NCBI GenBank assembly: GCA_036172665.1
Contig: CM069878.1
Location: 19,912,501 to 19,976,500, forward strand
Reading direction: 5' to 3'
DNA: 64,000 nucleotides
Source of the DNA: Prosopocoilus inquinatus
Lineage: Eukaryota > Arthropoda > Insecta > Coleoptera > Lucanidae
The notes under the pieces were generated by a model that saw only the letters and a program-made list of their open reading frames with translations, was not told the DNA's origin and ran no database searches. Position 1 is the stretch's first letter. Every line of letters starts with the position of its first letter. Positions 53,939 through 64,000 of this stretch are shown here, one piece after another. The position numbers and the translations under genes were made by a program.

Positions 53939-55875
53939 TGTTGTTTCGTTCAGAACTATTTCCAGCTCCTCCTGCGTCCGAGAAATTCGTATCTCACATC
54001 AGAGTTACTGGAGTCCATCGTAACGTCAGATAACATGATAGATAAGTAAGGATCGATTAGATACATCACAGGAACAACGCTAATACGTGTTGTTTCGTTC
54101 AGAACTAATTCCAGCTCCTGCTGCGTCCGAGAACTTCGTATCTCACATCAGAGTTACTGGAGTCCATCGTAACGTCAGATAACATGATAGATAAGTAAGG
54201 ATCGATTAGATACATCACAGGGACAACGCTAATACGTGTTGTTTCATTCAAAACTATTTCCAGCTCCTCCTGCGTCCGAGAACTTCGTATCTCACATCAG
54301 AGTTACTGGAGTCCATCGTAACGTCAGATAACATGATAGATAAGTAAGGATCGATTAGATACATCACAGGAACAACGCTAATACGTGTTGTTTCGTTCAG
54401 AACTAATTCCAGCTCCTGCTGCGTCCGAGAACTTCGTATCTCACATCAGAGTTACTGGAGTCCATCGTAGCGTCAAATAACACGATAGATAAGTAAGGAT
54501 CGATTAGATACATCACAGAAACAACGCTAATACGTGTTGTTTCGTTCAGAACTATTTCCAGCTTCTGCTGCGTCCGATAACTTAGTATCTCACATCAGAG
54601 TTACTGGAGCCCATCGTAAAGTCAAATAACATGATAGATAAGTAAGGATCGATTAGATACATCACAGGAACAACGCTAATACGTGTTGTTTCGCTCAGAA
54701 CTATTTCCAGCTCGTCCTGCGTCCGAGGACTTCGTATCTCACATCATAGTTACTGGAGCCCATCGTAGCGTCAAATAACATGATAGATAAGTAAGGATCG
54801 ATTAGATACATCACAGGAACAACGCTAATACGTGTTGTTTCGTTCAGAACTATTTCCAGCTCCTCCTGCGTCCGAGAACTTCGTATCTCACATCAGAGTT
54901 ACTGGAGTCCATCGTAACGTCAAATAACATGATAGATAAGTAAGGATCGATTAGATACATCACAGGAACAACGCTAATAAGTGTTGTTTCGTTCAAAACT
55001 ATTTCCAGCTCCTCCTGCGTCCGAGAACTTCGTATCTCACATCAGAGTTACTGGAGCCCATCGTAGCGTCAAATAACATGATAGATAAGTAAGGATCGAT
55101 TAGATACATCACAGGAACAACGCTAATACGTGTTGTTTCGTTCAAAACTATTTCCAGCTTCTGCTGCGTCCGAAAACTTAGTATCTCACATCAGAGTTAC
55201 TGGAGTCCATCGTAACTTGAAATAACATGATAGATAAGTAAGGATCGTTTAGATACATCACAGGAACAACGCTAATACGTGTTGTTTCGTTCAAAACTAT
55301 TTCCAGCTCCTCCTGCGTCCGAGAACTTCGTATCTCACATCAGAGTTACTGGAGCCCATCGTAGCGTCAAATAACATGATAGATAAGTAAGGATCGATTA
55401 GATACATCACAGGAACAACGCTAATACGTGTTGTTTCGTTCAAAACTATTTCCAGCTTCTGCTGCGTCCGAAAACTTAGTATCTCACATCAGAGTTACTG
55501 GAGTCCATCGTAACTTGAAATAACATGATAGATAAGTAAGGATCGATTAGATACATCACAGGAACAACGCTAATTCGTGTTGTTTCGTTCAAAACTATTT
55601 CCAGCTTCTGCTGCGTCCGAAAACTTCGTATCTCACATCAGAGTTACTGGAGCCCATCGTAAAGTCAAATAACATGATAGATAAGTAAGGATCGATTAGA
55701 TACATCACAGGAACAAGGCTAATACGTGCTGTTTCGTTCAGAACTATTTCCAGCTCCTCCTGCGTCCGAGAACTTCGTATCTCACATCATAGTTACTGGA
55801 GCCCATCGTAGCGTCAAATAACATGATAGATAAGTAAGGATCGATTAGATACATCACAGGAACAACGCTAATACG
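53939..55875. repeat. Leader trio plus block X (13 monomers), copy of 36,059-37,995
   Basis: Monomers 363-375 match monomers 243-255 at 120 monomers (17,880 bp): GAGAAATTCG, C98 (54,483), the GATAACTTAG form, the C12/CGTCCTG monomer, TAATAAGTG (54,980) and GATCGTTTAG. Private changes are TTTCATTC near 54,246 and GGAACAAGGC near 55,717. Confidence 0.84.
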
Positions 55876-56918
55876 TGTTGTTTCGTTCAGAACTATTTCC
55901 AGCTCCTCCTGCGTCCGAGAACTTCGTATCTCACATCAGAGTTACTGGAGTCCATCGTAACGTCAAATAACATGATAGATAAGTAAGGATCGATTAGATA
56001 CATCACAGGAACAACGCTAATAAGTGTTGTTTCGTTCAAAACTATTTCCAGCTCCTCCTGCGTCCGAGAACTTCGTATCTCACATCAGAGTTACTGGAGC
56101 CCATCGTAGCGTCAAATAACATGATAGATAAGTAAGGATCGATTAGATACATCACAGGAACAACGCTAATACGTGTTGTTTCGTTCAAAACTATTTCCAG
56201 CTTCTGCTGCGTCCGAAAACTTAGTATCTCACATCAGAGTTACTGGAGTCCATCGTAACTTGAAATAACATGATAGATAAGTAAGGATCGTTTAGATACA
56301 TCACAGGAACAACGCTAATACGTGTTGTTTCGTTCAAAACTATTTCCAGCTCCTCCTGCGTCCGAGAACTTCGTATCTCACATCAGAGTTACTGGAGCCC
56401 ATCGTAGCGTCAAATAACATGATAGATAAGTAAGGATCGATTAGATACATCACAGGAACAACGCTAATACGTGTTGTTTCGTTCAAAACTATTTCCAGCT
56501 TCTGCTGCGTCCGAAAACTTAGTATCTCACATCAGAGTTACTGGAGTCCATCGTAACTTGAAATAACATGATAGATAAGTAAGGATCGATTAGATACATC
56601 ACAGGAACAACGCTAATTCGTGTTGTTTCGTTCAAAACTATTTCCAGCTTCTGCTGCGTCCGAAAACTTCGTATCTCACATCAGAGTTACTGGAGCCCAT
56701 CGTAAAGTCAAATAACATGATAGATAAGTAAGGATCGATTAGATACATCACAGGAACAACGCTAATACGTGCTGTTTCGTTCAGAACTATTTCCAGCTCC
56801 TCCTGCGTCCGAGAACTTCGTATCTCACATCATAGTTACTGGAGCCCATCGTAGCGTCAAATAACATGATAGATAAGTAAGGATCGATTAGATACATCAC
56901 AGGAACAACGCTAATACG
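54833..56918. repeat. 7-monomer tandem duplication (1,043 bp), two copies
   Basis: Monomers 369-375 (54,833-55,875) and 376-382 (55,876-56,918) repeat at 1,043 bp. TAATAAGTG lies at 54,980 and 56,023, and GATCGTTTAG, TAATTCGTG and TGCTGTTTCG follow in the same order. After monomer 382 the order continues as in monomers 256-268, so the duplication was inserted within an otherwise copied block. Confidence 0.85.
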
Positions 56919-58855
56919 TGTTGTTTCGTTCAAAACTATTTCCAGCTTCTGCTGCGTCCGAAAACTTCGTATCTCACATCAGAGTTACTGGAGTCCATCG
57001 TAACGTCAAATAACATGATAGATAAGTAAGGATCGATTAGATACATCACAGGAACAACGCTAATACGTGTTGTTTCGTTCAGAACTAATTCCAGCTCCTC
57101 CTGCGTCCGAGAACTTCGTATCTCACATCATAGTTACTGGAGCCCATCGTAGCGTCAAATAACATGATAGATAAGTAAGGATCGATTAGATACATCACAG
57201 GAACGACGCTAATACGTGTTGTTTCGTTCAAAACTATTTCCAGCCCCTGCTGCGTCCGAGAACTTCGTATCTCACCTCAGAGTTACTGGAGTCCATCGTA
57301 ACGTCAGATAACATGATAGATAAGTAAGGATCGATTAGATACATCACAGGAACAACGCTAATACGTGTTGTTTCGTTCAGAACTAATTCCAGCTCCTCCT
57401 GCGTCCGAGAACTTCGTATCTCACATCATAGTTACTGGAGCCCATCGTAGCGTCAAATAACATGATAGATAAGTAAGGATCGATTAGATACATCACAGGA
57501 ACAACGCTAATACGTGTTGTTTCGTTCAAAACTATTTCCAGCTCCTGCTGCGTCCGAGAACTTCGTATCTCACATCAGAGTTACTGGAGTCCATCGTAAC
57601 GTCAAATAACATGATAGATAAGTAAGGATCGATTAGATACATCACAGAAACAACGCTAATACGTGTTGTTTCGTTCAGAACTATTTCCAGCTCCTCCTGC
57701 GTCCGAGAACTTCGTATCTCACATCAGAGTTACTGGAGCCCATCGTAGCGTCAAATAACATGATAGATAAGTAAGGATCGATTAGATACATCACAGGAAC
57801 AACGCTAATACGTGTTGTTTCGTTCAAAACTATTTCCAGCTTCTGCTGCGTCCGAAAATTTAGTATCTCACATCAGAGTTACTGGAGTCCATCGTAACTT
57901 GAAATAACATGATAGATAAGTAAGGAATGATTAGATACATCACAGGAACAACGCTAATACGTGTTGTTTCGTTCAAAACTATTTCCAGCTTCTGCTGCGT
58001 CCGAAAACTTCGTATCTCACATCAGAGTTACTGGAGTCCATCGTAAAGTCAAATAACATGATAGATAAGTAAGGATCGATTAGATACATCACAGGAACAA
58101 CGCCAATACGTGTTGTTTCGTTCAGAACTATTTCCAGCTCCTCCTGCGTCCGAGAACTTCGTATCTCACATCATAGTTACTGGAGCCCATCGTAGCGTCA
58201 AATAACATGATAGATAAGTAAGGATCGGTTAGATACATCACAGGAACAACGCTAATACGTGTTGTTTCGTTCAGAACTATTTCCAGCTCCTCCTGCGTCC
58301 GAGAACTTCGTATCTCACATCAGAGTTACTGGAGTCCATCGTAACGTCAGATAACATGATAGATAAGTAAGGATCGATTAGATACATCACAGGAACAACG
58401 CTAATACGTGTTGTTTCGTTCAGAACTAATTCCAGCTCCTGCTGCGTCCGAGAACTTCGTATCTCACATCAGAGTTACTGGAGTCCATCGTAACGTCAGA
58501 TAACATGATAGATAAATAAGGATCGATTAGATACATCACAGGAACAACGCTAATACGTGTTGTTTCGTTCAAAACTATTTCCAGCTTCTGCTGCGTCCGA
58601 AAACTTCGTATCTCACATCAGAGTTACTGGAGTCCATCGTAAAGTCAAATAACATGATAGATAAGTAAGGATCGATTAGATACATCACAGGAACAACGCT
58701 AATACGTGTTGTTTCGTTCAGAACTATTTCCAGCTCCTCCTGCGTCCGAGAACTTCGTATCTCACATCATAGTTACTGGAGCCCATCGTAGCGTCAAATA
58801 ACATGATAGATAAGTAAGGATCGATTAGATACATCACAGGAACAACGCTAATAAG
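56025..58855. repeat. 19-monomer HOR (2,831 bp), copy 1
   Basis: Monomers 377-395. They match monomers 250-268, including the final TAATAAGTG junction, and are followed at once by a second copy. GGAATGATTAG is at 57,926 and 60,757, and GCCAATACG recurs. Private changes are CCAGCCCCTG near 57,244, GATCGGTTAG near 58,228 and GATAAATAAGG near 58,516. Confidence 0.88.
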
Positions 58856-61686
58856 TGTTGTTTCGTTCAAAACTATTTCCAGCTCCTCCTGCGTCCGAGA
58901 ACTTCGTATCTCACATCAGAGTTACTGGAGCCCATCGTAGCGTCAAATAACATGATAGATAAGTAAGGATCGATTAGATACATCACAGGAACAACGCTAA
59001 TACGTGTTGTTTCGTTCAAAACTATTTCCAGCTTCTGCTGCGTCCGAAAACTTAGTATCTCACATCAGAGTTACTGGAGTCCATCGTAACTTGAAATAAC
59101 ATGATAGATAAGTAAGGATCGTTTAGATACATCACAGGAACAACGCTAATACGTGTTGTTTCGTTCAAAACTATTTCCAGCTCCTCCTGCGTCCGAGAAC
59201 TTCGTATCTCACATCAGAGTTACTGGAGCCCATCGTAGCGTCAAATAACATGATAGATAAGTAAGGATCGATTAGATACATCACAGGAACAACGCTAATA
59301 CGTGTTGTTTCGTTCAAAACTATTTCCAGCTTCTGCTGCGTCCGAAAACTTAGTATCTCACATCAGAGTTACTGGAGTCCATCGTAACTTGAAATAACAT
59401 GATAGATAAGTAAGGATCGATTAGATACATCACAGGAACAACGCTAATTCGTGTTGTTTCGTTCAAAACTATTTCCAGCTTCTGCTGCGTCCGAAAACTT
59501 CGTATCTCACATCAGAGTTACTGGAGCCCATCGTAAAGTCAAATAACATGATAGATAAGTAAGGATCGATTAGATACATCACAGGAACAACGCTAATACG
59601 TGCTGTTTCGTTCAGAACTATTTCCAGCTCCTCCTGCGTCCGAGAACTTCGTATCTCACATCATAGTTACTGGAGCCCATCGTAGCGTCAAATAACATGA
59701 TAGATAAGTAAGGATCGATTAGATACATCACAGGAACAACGCTAATACGTGTTGTTTCGTTCAAAACTATTTCCAGCTTCTGCTGCGTCCGAAAACTTCG
59801 TATCTCACATCAGAGTTACTGGAGTCCATCGTAACGTCAAATAACATGATAGATAAGTAAGGATCGATTAGATACATCACAGGAACAACGCTAATACGTG
59901 TTGTTTCGTTCAGAACTAATTCCAGCTCCTCCTGCGTCCGAGAACTTCGTATCTCACATCATAGTTACTGGAGCCCATCGTAGCGTCAAATAACATGATA
60001 GATAAGTAAGGATCGATTAGATACATCACAGGAACGACGCTAATACGTGTTGTTTCGTTCAAAACTATTTCCAGCTCCTGCTGCGTCCGAGAACTTCGTA
60101 TCTCACCTCAGAGTTACTGGAGTCCATCGTAACGTCAGATAACATGATAGATAAGTAAGGATCGATTAGATACATCACAGGAACAACGCTAATACGTGTT
60201 GTTTCGTTCAGAACTAATTCCAGCTCCTCCTGCGTCCGAGAACTTCGTATCTCACATCATAGTTACTGGAGCCCATCGTAGCGTCAAATAACATGATAGA
60301 TAAGTAAGGATCGATTAGATACATCACAGGAACAACGCTAATACGTGTTGTTTCGTTCAAAACTATTTCCAGCTCCTGCTGCGTCCGAGAACTTCGTATC
60401 TCACATCAGAGTTACTGGAGTCCATCGTAACGTCAAATAACATGATAGATAAGTAAGGATCGATTAGATACATCACAGAAACAACGCTAATAGGTGTTGT
60501 TTCGTTCAGAACTATTTCCAGCTCCTCCTGCGTCCGAGAACTTCGTATCTCACATCAGAGTTACTGGAGCCCATCGTAGCGTCAAATAACATGATAGATA
60601 AGTAAGGATCGATTAGATACATCACAGGAACAACGCTAATACGTGTTGTTTCGTTCAAAACTATTTCCAGCTTCTGCTGCGTCCGAAAATTTAGTATCTC
60701 ACATCAGAGTTACTGGAGTCCATCGTAACTTGAAATAACATGATAGATAAGTAAGGAATGATTAGATACATCACAGGAACAACGCTAATACGTGTTGTTT
60801 CGTTCAAAACTATTTCCAGCTTCTGCTGCGTCCGAAAACTTCGTATCTCACATCAGAGTTACTGGAGTCCATCGTAAAGTCAAATAACATGATAGATAAG
60901 TAAGGATCGATTAGATACATCACAGGAACAACGCCAATACGTGTTGTTTCGTTCAGAACTATTTCCAGCTCCTCCTGCGTCCGAGAACTTCGTATCTCAC
61001 ATCATAGTTACTGGAGCCCATCGTAGCGTCAAATAACATGATAGATAAGTAAGGATCGATTAGATACATCACAGGAACAACGCTAATACGTGTTGTTTCG
61101 TTCAGAACTATTTCCAGCTCCTCCTGCGTCCGAGAACTTCGTATCTCACATCAGAGTTACTGGAGTCCATCGTAACGTCAGATAACATGATAGATAAGTA
61201 AGGATCGATTAGATACATCACAGGAACAACGCTAATACGTGTTGTTTCTTTCAGAACTAATTCCAGCTCCTGCTGCGTCCGAGAACTTCGTATCTCACAT
61301 CAGAGTTACTGGAGTCCATCGTAACGTCAGATAACATGATAGATAAGTAAGGATCGATTAGATACATCACAGGGACAACGCTAATACGTGTTGTTTCGTT
61401 CAAAACTATTTCCAGCTTCTGCTGCGTCCGAAAACTTCGTATCTCACATCAGAGTTACTGGAGTCCATCGTAAAGTCAAATAACATGATAGATAAGTAAG
61501 GATCGATTAGATACATCACAGGAACAACGCTAATACGTGTTGTTTCGTTCAGAACTATTTCCAGCTCCTCCTGCGTCCGAGAACTTCGTATCTCACATCA
61601 TAGTTACTGGAGCCCATCGTAGCGTCAAATAACATGATAGATAAGTAAGGATCGATTAGATACATCACAGGAACAACGCTAATACG
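58856..61686. repeat. 19-monomer HOR (2,831 bp), copy 2
   Basis: Monomers 396-414. The boundary monomer 395 ends in TAATAAGTG while monomer 414 ends in the usual TAATACGTG, so the 19-monomer run stops at 61,686 and the array passes into the 11-monomer unit. Private changes are TAATAGGTG near 60,493 and TTTCTTTCAG near 61,249. Confidence 0.88.
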
Positions 61687-63325
61687 TGTTGTTTCGTTCA
61701 AAACTATTTCCAGCTCCTGCTGCGTCCGAGAACTTCGTATCTCACATCAGAGTTACTGGAGTCCATCGTAGCGTCAAATAACATGATAGATAAGTAAGGA
61801 TCGATTAGATACATCACAGAAACACCGCTAATACGTGTTGTTTCGTTCAGAACTATTTCCAGCTCCTCCTGCGTCCGAGAACTTCGTATCTCACATCAGA
61901 GTTACTGGAGCCCATCGTAGCGTCAAATAACATGATTGATAAGTAAGGATCTATTAGATACATCACAGGAACAACGCTAATACGTGTTGTTTCGTTCAAA
62001 ACTATTTCCAGCTTCTGCTGCGTCCGAAAACTTAGTATCTCACATCAGAGTTACTGGAGTCCATCGTAACTTGAAATAACATGATAGATAAGTAAGGATC
62101 GATTAGATACATCACAGGAACAACGCTAATTCGTGTTGTTTCGTTCAAAACTATTTCCAGCTTCTGCTGCGTCCGAAAACTTCGTATCTCACATCAGAGT
62201 TACTGGAGCCCATCGTAAAGTCAAATAACATGATAGATAAGTAAGGATCGATTAGATACATCACAGGAACAACGCTAATACGTGCTGTTTCGTTCAGAAC
62301 TATTTCCAGCTCCTCCTGCGTCCGAGAACTTCGTATCTCACATCATAGTTACTGGAGCCCATCGTTGCGTCAAATAACATGATAGATAAGTAAGGATCGA
62401 TTAGATACATCACAGGAACAACGCTAATACGTGTTGTTTCGTTCAAAACTATTTCCAGCTTCTGCTGCGTCCGAAAACTTCGTATCTCACATCAGAGTTA
62501 CTGGAGTCCATCGTAACGTCAAATAACATGATAGATAAGTAAGGATCGATTAGATACATCACAGGAACAACGCTAATACGTGTTGTTTCGTTCAGAACTA
62601 ATTCCAGCTCCTCCTGCGTCCGAGAACTTCGTATCTCACATCATAGTTACTGGAGCCCATCGTAGCGTCAAATAACATGATAGATAAGTAAGGATCGATT
62701 AGATACATCACAGGAACGACGCTAATACGTGTTGTTTCGTTCAAAACTATTTCCAGCTTCTGCTGCGTCCGAAAACTTCGTATCTCACATCAGAGTTACT
62801 GGAGTCCATCGTAACGTCAAATAACATGATAGATAAGTAAGGATCGATTAGATACATCACAGGAACAACGCTAATACGTGTTGTTTCGTTCAGAACTAAT
62901 TCCAGCTCCTCCTGCGTCCGAGAACTTCGTATCTCACATCATAGTTACTGGAGCCCATCGTAGCGTCAAATAACATGATAGATAAGTAAGGATCGATTAG
63001 ATACATCACAGGAACGACGCTAATACGTGTTGTTTCGTTCAAAACTATTTCCAGCTCCTGCTGCGTCCGAGAACTTCGTATCTCACCTCAGAGTTACTGG
63101 AGTCCATCGTAACGTCAGATAACATGATAGATAAGTAAGGATCGATTAGATACATCACAGGAACAACGCTAATACGTGTTGTTTCGTTCAGAACTAATTC
63201 CAGCTCCTCCTGCGTCCGAGAACTTCGTATCTCACATCATAGTTACTGGAGCCCATCGTAGCGTCAAATAACATGATAGATAAGTAAGGATCGATTAGAT
63301 ACATCACAGGAACAACGCTAATACG
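61687..63325. repeat. 11-monomer HOR (1,639 bp), copy 1
   Basis: Monomers 415-425. They recur from 63,326 to the window edge. Shared markers are CAGAAACACC (61,825 and 63,464), the private CATGATTGATAAG (61,937 and 63,576), GGATCTATTAG, TAATTCGTG and TGCTGTTTCG. A private change, ATCGTTGCGTC, is near 62,366. Monomers 420-423 contain an internal two-monomer duplication. Confidence 0.87.
62432..63027. repeat. 2-monomer tandem duplication (298 bp) inside the 11-mer
   Basis: Monomers 420-421 and 422-423 are the same pair: an A15/TTCTGCTG monomer with AACGTCAA, followed by an A21/CCTCC/CATAG monomer ending in GAACGACG. At 14,1xx, 23,9xx, 33,8xx and 59,7xx the pair occurs once before the CCTGCTG/CACCTCAG monomer. 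The extra pair is therefore a local gain here. Confidence 0.8.
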
Positions 63326-64000
63326 TGTTGTTTCGTTCAAAACTATTTCCAGCTCCTGCTGCGTCCGAGAACTTCGTATCTCACATCAGAGTTACTGGAG
63401 TCCATCGTAGCGTCAAATAACATGATAGATAAGTAAGGATCGATTAGATACATCACAGAAACACCGCTAATACGTGTTGTTTCGTTCAGAACTATTTCCA
63501 GCTCCTCCTGCGTCCGAGAACTTCGTATCTCACATCAGAGTTACTGGAGCCCATCGTAGCGTCAAATAACATGATTGATAAGTAAGGATCTATTAGATAC
63601 ATCACAGGAACAACGCTAATACGTGTTGTTTCGTTCAAAACTATTTCCAGCTTCTGCTGCGTCCGAAAACTTAGTATCTCACATCAGAGTTACTGGAGTC
63701 CATCGTAACTTGAAATAACATGATAGATAAGTAAGGATCGATTAGATACATCACAGGAACAACGCTAATTCGTGTTGTTTCGTTCAAAACTATTTCCAGC
63801 TTCTGCTGCGTCCGAAAACTTCGTATCTCACATCAGAGTTACTGGAGCCCATCGTAAAGTCAAATAACATGATAGATAAGTAAGGATCGATTAGATACAT
63901 CACAGGAACAACGCTAATACGTGCTGTTTCGTTCAGAACTATTTCCAGCTCCTCCTGCGTCCGAGAACTTCGTATCTCACATCATAGTTACTGGAGCCCA
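63326..64000. repeat. 11-monomer HOR, copy 2, cut by the window edge
   Basis: Monomers 426-429 and the first 79 bp of monomer 430 match monomers 415-419 without a difference that I noticed, apart from the change near 62,366, whose counterpart lies beyond the edge. The tandem continues outside the window, so its copy number is unknown. Confidence 0.85.

Larger units (their letters stand above)
1..64000. repeat. 149-bp satellite DNA array filling the window
   Basis: The window is a head-to-tail array of a 149-bp monomer: 429 complete copies and a partial one, all on the same strand. Landmarks in each monomer are TGTTGTTTCG at 1-10, CTGCGTCCGA around 34-43, AGTTACTGGAG at 65-75, ATGATAGATAAGTAAGGATC at 97-116 and TAGATACATCACAG at 120-133. 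Start positions 1, 150, 299, 448, up to 35,463 and 63,922, all equal 1+149k, so there is no net indel. Monomers differ mainly by substitution. Every monomer has stop codons in all three forward frames (for example at 83, 93 and 109 of the monomer) and all three reverse frames, so it is non-coding. Consensus G+C is about 42%. The array extends past both edges. Centromeric or heterochromatic location is inferred from the organisation; the family is not one I recognise. Confidence 0.98.

Noticed and set aside
1..64000. CRISPR-like or spacer-containing repeat array
   Set aside because: Units are directly adjacent 149-bp copies with no unique spacers, and the whole unit is repeated.
1..64000. Repetitive protein gene or any long ORF
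   Set aside because: 149 is not a multiple of three, and every monomer has stops in all six frames, so no open stretch extends much beyond about two monomers.
1..64000. Inverted segments or transposon insertions
   Set aside because: All monomers read in the same direction and no non-satellite sequence was found. Inverted copies would show the TGATGTATCTAATCGATCC orientation, which does not occur.
1..64000. Promoters, tRNA or rRNA genes within the array
   Set aside because: No pol III A/B box pair, TATA-type promoter or rRNA-like sequence stands out from the monomer, and nothing differs between copies in a way that would mark a functional unit.

Overview
The whole 64 kb window is one uninterrupted satellite DNA array with no unique sequence at either edge. 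It contains no gene, RNA gene, mobile element or CRISPR array that I can support. The unit is a 149-bp monomer, phased here so that it begins TGTTGTTTCG at position 1. The window holds 429 complete monomers plus 79 bp of the 430th (63,922-64,000), all in the same orientation. Monomer n begins at 1+149(n-1). Every one of several dozen diagnostic variants I placed by hand fell exactly on this lattice, including the last monomer, so I see no net insertion or deletion anywhere. The consensus has 62 G+C of 149 (about 42%) and 9 CpG per monomer, where about 6.4 would be expected from composition. All six reading frames carry stop codons in every monomer.

The organism must be a eukaryote: a higher-order satellite array of this size is typical of centromeric, pericentromeric or other heterochromatin. 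I do not recognise the monomer and cannot name the taxon. The lack of CpG depletion argues mildly against a lineage with heavy CpG methylation and decay, or else for a young array. The length close to a nucleosome core (147 bp) and the multi-level higher-order organisation make a centromere-type satellite plausible, but nothing in the window proves it.

Neighbouring monomers differ at about ten recurrent sites (positions 15, 21, 30, 33, 44, 50, 64, 76, 85-91, 134-135 of the monomer), roughly 90-97% identity by eye. Sets of monomers in the same order recur almost perfectly, forming higher-order repeats (HORs) of several different lengths rather than one fixed length. From left to right: block X (starts at 1, recurs at 12,666, 22,500, 28,162, 32,334, 36,506 and 54,386); a 9-monomer tandem (4,918-7,599); a block at 7,451-11,175 that recurs 41,422 bp away at 48,873-52,597; a 24-monomer tandem duplication (15,348-22,499); a 38-monomer-offset duplication (19,669-24,287 and 25,331-29,949); three 28-monomer units, the last truncated (27,715-39,932); two 16-monomer units (about 40,264-45,073); a 12-monomer-offset repeat (47,085-49,915); a 7-monomer tandem (54,833-56,918); two 19-monomer units (56,025-61,686); and an 11-monomer unit (61,687-63,325) whose second copy runs off the right edge and which itself contains a 2-monomer duplication.

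Taken together the window reads as a record of repeated unequal, in-register exchange. Exchange changes the number of whole monomers, sometimes with breakpoints inside a monomer that leave chimeric monomers, but the 149-bp phase is never lost. Within the monomer, the 92-112 and 121-133 segments are nearly invariant while most variants lie in the first 91 bp. Those segments are the best candidates for a bound protein or a structural constraint.
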